Below, piece after piece: positions 55,606 to 64,000 of a DNA stretch of 64,000 nt. Numbering within the stretch: the stretch's first letter is position 1; each line of letters opens with the position of its first letter. The position numbers were made by a program, and so were the translations under genes. The notes under the pieces are model-generated. The model made no database searches and was not told the origin of the DNA. It saw only the letters and a list, made by a program, of their open reading frames with translations. Source of the DNA: Bolinopsis microptera (taxonomy: Eukaryota; Ctenophora; Tentaculata; Lobata; Bolinopsidae); the NCBI RefSeq assembly GCF_026151205.1, contig NC_087077.1:20791510-20855509 (forward strand), given 5' to 3'.

Positions 55606-55725
55606 TTGACGGATGTTACTCGTCTAAATTTCTTCGAAGTAGCGCGCGCCGCTTTCTTCTCGAAATGGCCTGATGGCAAGTGCTACGAAGTAGCGCGCCG
55701 GGCCAAACCATTAACAATGGTCAAA
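55606..55725. mobile_element. Family B hairpin element, copy 2
   Basis: Matches 11774-11896 almost base for base, from TTGACGGATGTTACTCG to ACCATTAACAATGGTCAA. GC-rich hairpins with CGCCGCTTCGACGCG follow at 55735-55815. Confidence 0.75.
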
Positions 55726-55980
55726 ATTGGAGGACTTCGCCGCTTCGACGCGCCGCGCGAACTAGCATTCTTGCTTTGCATCGACGATCGTTGCTCTGCT
55801 TCGCAGAGCAACGATCTCAACGGATTGATATCGTCAATCAATGGTCAAAAAATCATCAAAACATAAAAATATGTTTTGGAAGATTTAAAAAAGCTTTTCT
55901 GCCGTCTCCTTGACCAAATTTTACAGTTTTTACTACATTTTTGACCAGTGACCATTGACCAATCAGCATGAAAGCGGTAA

Positions 55981-57193
55981 ATATACGTGGGAACCTTATT
56001 GAAGCTTTTAAGGTTATTAATGGTTTGACTTGTAGCGCGATGCGTTACTGTGCCGCGCCGCGCACTTAATAAGGCTTCTCACAGCGACGATCGCGATAAT
56101 GGTTTAAACTTGTTTAGACCAAGCAGGTCAGGTCTTAATTTGGTTTCATCCAATAAATAGTATAAAACAAATTTTAGTAAAACAAATTTTATTTTATACC
56201 CACAATCAATTCATATTTAGTTCAAATATTTAAAGTCAAAATAACCTTTTCACATAAGTGGTTTTAATATTGACCATTGTTAATGATCTGGCCCGGCGCG
56301 CGCTACTTCGAAGAAATTTATACGAGTAACATCCGTCAAGTTTTAATATAATAAAATAATTTGTGATAAATTAATAAATTAATTTACACTCAAAAATGTA
56401 CAAAATATACACAATTTTTACCTAGTACAACACTGGTTAACCGGCGCGCAGCTGATCGAAAAAGTTTGTTTTGCATTTACTAACTTCAGTGTACACCGTA
56501 CATGAAAAGATAACTTTCTGAATCTTTTACTACTAAATACATATTAATTCAGATGTTGTTCAATGAGTAAGCCACAAATGTTCAAATTATGTAGGAGGGT
56601 AAAGGACACAATTGCTAGTAATGCTTCTTTGTGCCCGTTGACTATAATGAACATTTTGCGGAGTTTCTCCAAATAGCTTTTATCGGAGTGCGTGTTATTT
56701 ACTAGGTTATGCATAAGCCAGGCCAACATTTTGTTTTGTGTCAGCCGCGCTACCAAGTTGCAGTGTATGATAAACACTAAAAAATTATACACTATACAAA
56801 TTTGCTAATACATAATATCAGAGTCCAATCTAGCTGCAAACGTCAAACACCAGAATATGTAGTAAGAGTGTGACAAAGGTCAAGAATTGAATCTTCAGTG
56901 TTCTTTTCTTCCAGAGCGGGTTGTTCCTTATTGGAACAAGCTCCTTCGGAGGTGAAGAATTGCTTGACAGTTTGAGTTTTAAAATTGGATTGTAAAGTTT
57001 TAAAAAGAATATGATTTCTAAATGTATTGTAAATGACTTTCATTTTTGGAATGTTTCGAAAGAAGTTTTAACAAGAATTGAAGGTACCAGTTATATCAGT
57101 AATAAGGAAAAACACAATGATTATCTGTGGTTTCATCCTTATGTAGCAAAGAAACGTTATATAAATCTTTACTCCACTGGGAAGTATGAATAA
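55981..57193 (+). pseudogene. Second CR1-like LINE copy, RT C-terminus only, doubly interrupted
   Basis: Segments 55981-56030 (RGNLIEAFKVINGLT), 56093-56160, 56860-57193 (ending FHFWNVSKEVLTRIEG.. and YVAKKRYINLYSTGKYE) match the last 150 residues of the ORF2 at 53465-53905. They are separated by a 62-bp family A fragment (56031-56092) and by a ~700-bp insertion (56161-56859, possible 3-bp TAG duplication) that itself contains an inverted family B copy. The copy carries frameshifts as well. Confidence 0.75.
56271..56339. mobile_element. Family B hairpin element, copy 3 (inverted, shortened)
   Basis: TTGACCATTGTTAATG to CGAGTAACATCCGTCAA in reverse orientation to copies 1 and 2, with the middle deleted. 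Confidence 0.65.
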
Positions 57194-57350
57194 ATAAAAA
57201 ATTTGTAATGTTGTTTTTATTCATGATTAATATTTGATAAATTATTACTTTTAAATTTGATGGAGAAATAGTTATTTTTCCATGTAGTGAGATGATACTT
57301 TGTAGACATTAATGATGATGTTATGTCATAATTTTTACTTTACTTTACTT
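57194..57350 (+). repeat. 3' UTR and (ACTTT)n tail of the second LINE copy
   Basis: Shares GATAAATTATTA, GATGATGTTATGTCATAAT and the ACTTT-type tail with 53906-54797. The common tail defines the 3' end of this LINE family. Confidence 0.7.
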
Positions 57351-59336
57351 TTAGTGAGGTCGGTGAGAGTGACACAGGTTGCCATCAAGATACTAAAACC
57401 AGTATGTCAGGAGAAAACTTTGATGCAATGTAGAATAGATGATGAAGAGTTTATAATATGATGAATTATCTCTGGATCGGTATGGTCTATGAATGCGCGC
57501 TCGAGGGACCATGAACCTGCTAGTTCTTTTTATTTGTTAGTCGAACATCTTATATTAGGCTGTAGGAGTTCTAATAAGTTCTAATAAGTTTATTATCGGA
57601 TATCTATTATGATATAAATATTCATTGTAATGGCAATAAATAAATAAATCAATTTAAATTTAAATTTAAATCTGAGGCCATACCTGGCCTAGCTTGCAAG
57701 TCTGTTGCTTGCTCATTTTACGTATTTGTATAAGTTAATAATTGACGCGTCGCAGACAATGTGTGCCGGGTTGCACACTTGGCGTGCACGATCAGAGAGG
57801 TTTACAATGTGTAGTAATCATGCAGCCGAATCTTTAATCGATTTATGTCTATTTACTATTTATTTATCATGTTTATGAACATAATAGCCTGGGGTCCCCA
57901 GGTAAGTTGCAAGTAGCATTATTGGATGCGCGGCGCGGCCGGGTGCAATCAGATTTGGACCTTTTTGTGTATATATATGTATACATTTTTATTTAAAAGG
58001 CACCCATTTGGAATTATCAGCATTCAAAATTTGAAAACATATTTATGATTTAATCGATTTAAATTGTAAATTGTTTTGAATTGTCAATGGGGTCACGTTG
58101 TCATGACGTGCAGATACAATGTAATCGCGAGGGCTCTGGCTAGAGCAATAAATTAACTTGATGCTAGAGAGTTCTTTGATTTTTGTTAATATAACGTTTC
58201 CTCATTATCAATTTTACAAATTATAAAAAATTACAAAAAATATTTAAGGACTTAACAGTTAATGGGGGGGTACCAACATGGAACGTTACGCCACTGGTTG
58301 TATGAAGTGCATATGCATATTTGAGGTTAAATTAATGGTGCTTATTGTAGCCAGTTATTTTAAGAATTTTCATCATCATCATATTAAAGTTTTAATATTT
58401 TCAACACTACTATATATATAATAAATGATTTGAGATCATGAATACGGTGTTGTAACATTGAAACGTTGAGTAATTCCTTTCCTGGTAAGAGCATTTTTCC
58501 TTGTCAAACAGGATCAATACAAATTTACACAAGAATACATCATATTAAATAAAAGGAACACCTTACTTCAATATTTTGTATACTGAAAGTTTCAGGATCA
58601 GTGTTGATGTAGATTCATAGAAACCAACTTATCATTCAGTAATCAGTATGGACTGGATTTTCTATCTAAGCTTCAATTTATTTAGCAGCCAGAAAAAAGT
58701 ATCTGGAGGTCTCATGTAAGACCCCATCGGGATTTAAACCTATTACCGAGTGAAGGTGTTCACCTTTGACTCCTCAATATAAGACTGCTTTATTTATATG
58801 ATAACTTCTTAGTACGCCATGAAGCAGAAGTAAGGGAATTTAGGATTGCGGTTACTTGCCAAAGTTCAGGGCAAATTTACCGGTCCCAAAACCGTTTGTA
58901 ATCCAAGTTGGAACTTAACCATGATTCAAAAGGTCACAACCTTAATTTGCAAATTTCTATGGTGCCTTTCTTCAGCACTTCTAAAACGTGGAAGTAGAAT
59001 GCGCTTGGGTCTAGCCACACGCCATGGGTTTCTGTTGGGTCCTGAGAATGGCCATTATGTTATACCATGGATGAAAATGAGGCAAAGAATGTCTTGATGA
59101 CCTCGAATATACTTTTTGATATTCAAAATCATTTTCTAAGCAGTACAGTAGATTTGTTATTAATTTCATTCATGATTTCACCAGGGCCAACAATTTGAGC
59201 TATAAATATTACAAATTCTAGATTCTTTATATCCAGACATTTCCTTTAAATTCATTATCTAGAAACATAATAATACTTTAAAACAATCCAATAAATACAT
59301 CATAATAAAAAAAATTGTAATAATAAATACATCATA
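57351..59336. other. Mostly non-coding; repeat fragments
   Basis: An inverted family A fragment (57870-57950, with CCAATAATGC in reverse and GGGTCCCCAGGTAA), a family D-linked AGGGCTCTGG motif near 58130, and a tRNA-like stretch at 58720-58785. The open frame at 58846-59097 has no recognised domain. Confidence 0.4.
58720..58785 (-). repeat. tRNA-like remnant
   Basis: On the minus strand GGTTTAAATCCCGATGGGG resembles a T-arm with B box, preceded by CACTCGGTAATAG. No full cloverleaf; probably a SINE head. Confidence 0.3.
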
Positions 59337-59506
59337 ATGATCGTTACTTCCCCTAGAATGACAGCTAGCTCTTCTGCCAACAAACCGATATCAACAGAGT
59401 CGCTAGAAAATGCAGCTAAGAACATTGACACTGCCCTTCTATCAGATCGTCTGTATTCAGAACTTGATGCGCTGCTAAGGAATGCTCGACATGCTGGTGT
59501 ACATTG
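59337..59506 (+). CDS. NUP155: Probable first coding exon of nucleoporin Nup155
   Basis: From ATG 59337 (or the internal ATG at 59358) the frame reads to ESLENAAKNIDTALLSDRLY, then SELDALLRNARHAG, and reaches a GTTAGT donor after 59506. Animal Nup155 begins with a similar segment: a Ser/Ala-rich start, then ALENAGRLID-x-x-L-x-x-DR-x-YPDL-x-x-LL. Nup155 is a scaffold protein of the inner ring of the nuclear pore complex. The match covers about 35 residues and is from memory. The following exons, which should encode the beta-propeller, are not recognisable in the remaining 4.5 kb, which looks poorly resolved. Confidence 0.6.
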
Positions 59507-59894
59507 GTTAGTATTGTTGCCACATTTGTAAAAGTGGGTCCAAAATTTTTATCTCATTTTTTTTATGCTTATTACATTAGAATCTGAGTATACAGTTCTA
59601 ACTTTTAAAAAACAGAAGCTAAAATTTCATCTTTTTAATTTGTTAGATCATCATTGGCTGTTAAATTTTTAATAAAAGGTATATTATCCATCACAATAAA
59701 TGGTATGTACAATTTTAATATGCTATTTTATAGGATTATGAACTCAAATGGGCGGTGTAGACTGTGGGACTTTTTTAATTTATCTTTCTTCAGAAAAATT
59801 GTTAAATTATTACTTTTTAAATTTTAATAATAACAATTTCTTCGACTGGAAAAGACAGATGGAACACCCGTCTCAATCAAAGGCTAGCACATTC

Positions 59895-59957
59895 CACTGA
59901 TGGGCCCATAAGACAGTCCCTTTCCCGAGACTGTCTGAGCATTTGCTCAGTCCAGTG
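59895..59957. repeat. Three-way-junction palindrome cluster
   Basis: Outer stem CACTG (59895) / CAGTG (59953); hairpin AGACAGTC (59911) / GACTGTCT (59929); hairpin CTGAGCA (59935) / TGCTCAG (59944). The palindrome ATGGGCCCAT lies between. All stems are perfect. Confidence 0.6.
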
Positions 59958-60039
59958 AAACTTTTTTCAGGGCCTTTTCCCTACCTTCAAAAGTTATGAG
60001 GATAAAAAGCTAATTTTAAATAGAATTAAAGTGCCAACA

Positions 60040-63000
60040 TGTAAAAAAACAATTTTTATAAAAAAAAAAAAAAAAAAAAGGGAAAAAAAAAAAAATTTTT
60101 GAATTGTTTGGTAATTTTTTTGTTTGAAATTTTGTTAAATGTGGTTGTGGTTAATTTTTAAATTAATTTTTATGAAATTTCAAGAGAGGAGGGTAAATCG
60201 CACGAGATTTATTTCTGAACTATGAGACAGGGGGGGAGACACGTACAAACGGGGGGCTACAGAGGTAGCTGAGTGTAGGACTTGTCGTCCCAAACCCGGG
60301 TTTTCCAACCTCACAAAAATTTCATTGGTGGGGCCCCCGCCACATAGGGGTGCTGGGGGTCGTTTGAAGTGGGGGTGAGATCAATGCCCCAAAACCCTTC
60401 GCCAAACCCCTTTGTTTTTCTCTTTCTTCATGGGTCAACAGGTACGGTAGGAATTTTTCTTCGTGTAACTATTCAGTATCAACTTTAAAGGTTAAATTAA
60501 AAATTTTGGGTTTTAAGGAAGAATAAAAATTGTTAACGAGGGGGAAAACATAGAATTAGAATACAATTTACACAGCAATATAATAAGATTCAAAGAGGCT
60601 TCTCCCCAGCTGAATATGAGAAAAGTCTCAGACTTATCACTTTTAAATTTTTTCCCATTTTAAGGGAAAGGAACACCTAAAGGCAGAATCTTCCTAGCGG
60701 GGGTAACGGGCATCTCTACAAATTGCAATACAGTCTTATCAAACCTGGTTTGGAAAGAGGTGCAAACCTAAACCAAAGCTCCTCTTTTTCTCTTTTTCCT
60801 AGTTCCATCGGGTTTAAAAATTTTTTTTTTTTGAATTAATTAAAATTTTTCCTTGCCACTTTTTTAAAAAACCCTTGTACTGTTTTTTGGATGGGAATAC
60901 AAAATTTAATCATGTTTTCCAATGATAAAAAAAATTTTTAAAAATTTTTTAAAAATTAAAGAAACTAGTATAGACATACAACTATTTACAGTTTTCCCAA
61001 AAGAGTTTGTGAAACGATCATTGTTCGATTTTTACAAAATCACCTGTTTTTCCTCCAACATCCATGATCCCTTGAAATCAAACTAACTTTCACTCCACGC
61101 CCTAAGTTGGGTGAGAATGACCCAATAGTGCAGATGAATACACACCACACGTCAACTACTGACCAATCGAAAGGGGCTTCTACGCTACGCCCTAGCGAAG
61201 AGGGCAAGGTAGCCCCTCAGTTGCTTATTTTAACCCTACAAAAGATGTAACAAGGTTTCAATTTTGAATGCCGGGGTTTTCACCGCGTTTGACTTGTATT
61301 CGATTACAAATCGTTAATAGATCTTTTACTTGATTTTTTACAACTCCAGTACGGTAGTGTTTTACATTCACAAACACCATCCGTCAAACAAACGAGTGCT
61401 AACACCCTCAGGGTCTTGATAGTTCCAACTTCAAACCTCTCGTCCTTTTGTCCTATAAAGAAATAGAATCGTTCATTTGCACGCTAGTAACATTTATTAA
61501 AAAATTTCCTTTTTAAAACTCTTCATGACATCATACGTTTGAATCTACAGATTTTTTTTTCTTCAGAAATTAAAAAGAATTAAATCAGTCCGACCCCTAA
61601 ACTTTTTTAACAATCATTCGAAAAGAATAATCGGTCGAACACAAAAAGGGTCTCTCAGGAGTGACAAGCTCAGGAGTACTCTCTACTCAGTAAAAACGCA
61701 GCATCCGGGGGGAGGGTACAGCCCCCTGTCCCTGGCTCACTCAAAAAAGCCACCGGGCTTCGCCCTAATGGCCCCCCCCCCAGCACCCCATGTTCATCTT
61801 GCTATCAGCTAGGGGTAATCGTTACATTTTAAACTTTTTAAACTTATTTTTTCCAGACCATGGCTCAAATCCCAAAGGCAAAAAGGCCAAGGACAAGGGT
61901 TAGCGAACGGGGGCACCGGCGTGCCTCCCCACCCCCCAGAAACACGCCATTTTGACGGGCGCCGGGGGAGAACATTTTTTTTGGGGAAAAAAAGGGAGAA
62001 AAAGAGGAAATTTTTGAAAAATTTTACCCAAAATTTTCGAAAATTTTTTTGGATAAAGAAAATTAATTGGGAAATTTTGAAGAAAATTTTTTTGATTGTA
62101 TAAAAAACAAAAAGGAACACCTGTCAGTTTTGGAACGCAGTGAAATACTGATTTAGAATGCGATTGCGTTGTGAAGTTTTCCAAAATTTTCTAGTACTTG
62201 ATTTCTTTCAAACCCCCCCTTTTTGCTTCCTACAAATTTCTTGAATGCCAAAAGTCTCTAAAAACCCTTTTGCAAAAAATTTTCCTGGGGCTGCCCTCCC
62301 AACCCCCCTAAGGCTTCGCTACGCTCGCCGACACCCCCCCCAAAGAAAAATCCCCGGCTACGTCCCTGCCGTGAATTGGGCCCCAAGAATTTTAAGAAAA
62401 AAAAAAGCATTGGGGGGAAATAAAAACTTTCTGGATGTGGGGTCCTGCGCGCCCAAAACGCCCACGTTTTTAACTAGCCTGCACAAATTATTTTTCAGAA
62501 ATTCCCAAATTTAAAAAATTGTTTCCGCGGGGGCTGAACGACCAAGTAAATTGTTAATTTCATTTCACCATGAAAGGGACTATCCCATTAGGCAAAAATT
62601 TTTTAGAACTGGTTATAAGTTATATTTATTTACTATTTTTGACAAAACCGTTCAGGGGGCATAAAGTTTTTAAAAAAAAAAACAACGGTTTCTCATTTTC
62701 AAATTCGGTATGGAATTAAAATGGGCGGGGGGGGCTGGCCGTCACCCGCAAAATCGCATGCCTTTAAACAGCTAAGATGGGAACCCCGGGTTTTTCTTGT
62801 AGGGGGGGGGGGGACTAAAACTCTGGGGAGGGGACAAAAACCTTGGGGGGCTATATAAACCTGGGGACTCTAAAACAAAAAGGGACCTATAACTCTGGGG
62901 GGGGCTATATAAACCTGGGGGAGGGGGGCCTATTAACTTATTAAGTTTATAAGACCCATTTTTTTTTTGTTGCATAGTTAAATTTTACCACGGTACTTTA

Positions 63001-64000
63001 AAAGGGAATTTCAGATTGTATGTCACAGAAAGACAGTAAGATTTAAAGAGCATCTCCCGACACATTTGGTTTTTTACCACCTACTCAGAGACCCACCTCA
63101 CAACGGCCCGAGGGAGAGTCGGGGTCGGGAAAGGCCCTAACCTTGCTTTTTTGAGGGAAAGTAGAGGGGTGTTTAAACGAAAATTGAGATGAAAATTTTG
63201 TAATTAAAATAAATGGGGGCAACCAACAACCAGACCATCCCCTTTAAACCCGCTCACAAAAAACAATTTGCCGGGAGGTACGCGAACACTTCCCCCAACA
63301 TAGTGTGCCCCGCACGTCAAACCTTTTTTACGCACGATCCTCCTACCTCCCAGGGGGACCTTTTTCCTAAAATCTCTCCACCCGTAACCATCCTTCACTT
63401 TCGGAGAGTACAAAAGGTAGGACCAGAGGCACGTAACTTTTAAAAGTGCCCCGAAAAGAAGGAAATCACAGCACTGATCCGCGTGCAATCCTGGGGGACA
63501 GACACCTGATCCGTCCCCGCGCTGCACGTCCTTTTTTCAATTTAGGAGGCGACCAACACTGCGCAGTGGCACTTTCAGCAGCACAACTGTGGGGGGAAAA
63601 CCCCAACACCCCTACTGGGCCCTAAAAAAATACCATGCTCAACACTATCACAATAGAGGGTAAGGAATTTTACTATTTTAACATTAAACAAGCCTGTGGT
63701 AACTTAACGAAGTTCAGATATTTTTTTCTATTCTAGTTTAAATTATTGAAATCTGTAGTTACTCCTTCAGCCGACACAGTCACTGGGGGGGCTATAAGCC
63801 TAACGAAGTGGGTACAGTGTAAGCACGCCGATTTTTCTTTACTTTGCGAGACACTGGGTCCCCTTTTACGGCAAACTGGTGGAAGAACCAGTCTCCGATA
63901 ACCCTGTTTAAAGGAAGGAATCGTCTGTGTGTGTTGTGTGTTTGTTTTTGGGGGGTGTGTCTGTGTGCTGATGGTTTTTTTTGGGGGAAAAATGTGATCC
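60040..64000. other. Homopolymer-rich region without recognised genes
   Basis: From about 60.04 kb many A, T, C and G runs of 5-12 bases appear and GC content is patchy. Open frames are short and have no motif. A degenerate tandem repeat of CTATATAAACCTGGGG-like units lies at 62800-62935. A tRNA-like stretch near 60245-60300 (GGTAGCTGAGTG, CCGGGTTTTCCAACC) is too degenerate to call. Confidence 0.5.
62800..62935. repeat. Degenerate ~20-bp G-rich minisatellite
   Basis: Units such as ACTAAAACTCTGGGG and CTATATAAACCTGGGG repeat about six times with variable G-run lengths. Confidence 0.55.

Noticed and set aside
57355..57460. Kinase-like VAIKILKP frame
   Set aside because: Only about eight residues recall the VAIK motif of protein kinases. 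There is no glycine loop upstream, the frame stops soon, and it follows directly on a LINE tail.
61809..62184. Phe/Lys-rich frames at 61.8-62.2 kb
   Set aside because: They come from A/T homopolymer runs, appear on both strands at once, and lie in the poorly resolved end region.

Overview
The window looks like a piece of a repeat-rich, AT-rich metazoan (invertebrate) nuclear genome. It has spliceosomal introns with GT..AG borders, the terminal exon of a Rab6 GTPase, a probable first exon of nucleoporin Nup155, and a multi-exon gene for a secreted protein with a sushi-like module. It also has animal retroelement classes: a Penelope-like element, L2-like and CR1-like LINEs with a PHD-finger ORF1, and an RTE-like fragment. 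Cnidarian-type or other marine invertebrate is a guess; the sequence does not settle it. There are no bacterial operons and no CRISPR. No intact tRNA or rRNA gene was recognised.

Layout. 1-9.3 kb: host genes among small repeats. A secreted-protein gene on the minus strand (five exons, 3871-5237, frame kept throughout) and the last exon of Rab6 on the plus strand (8774-8908), with dispersed repeats, a 460-bp repeat in two copies and a tRNA-derived SINE. 9.7-12.2 kb: a cluster of short GC-rich hairpin elements and an RT remnant. 12.4-17.9 kb: a nearly intact Penelope-like element abutting a 5'-truncated L2-like LINE. 19.2-19.6 kb: RTE-like remnant. 20.0-31.3 kb: long TCC polypyrimidine arrays surrounding a LINE ORF1 (21105-25726) that is split by two independent insertions, one with an 8-bp target duplication and one a solo LTR with a 5-bp duplication. 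31.5-37 kb: retroelement relics and hairpin elements. 37.07-46.99 kb: a roughly 9.9-kb unit bounded by diverged inverted repeats of 600-700 bp, with a minisatellite, nested fold-back elements and several unassigned exon-like segments. 47.8-54.8 kb: a CR1-like LINE whose RT gene is split by a 2,035-bp TTAA-flanked element; removing it restores a 1,012-codon frame. 55.6-57.35 kb: a second, 3'-only copy of the same LINE with two further insertions. 59.34-59.51 kb: probable Nup155 exon 1. From about 60 kb to the end the sequence has many homopolymer runs and no recognisable genes, and may be poorly resolved.

The main theme is nesting. Target-site duplications, reading frames that rejoin exactly and one internal empty site give an unusually readable relative order of insertions. 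The best candidates for something undescribed are the 9.9-kb inverted-repeat unit with its unassigned exons, the interleaved inverted repeat at 22.06-23.54 kb, and the GC-rich hairpin families that recur across the window. Similarities to known families are from memory and by eye; no search was run.
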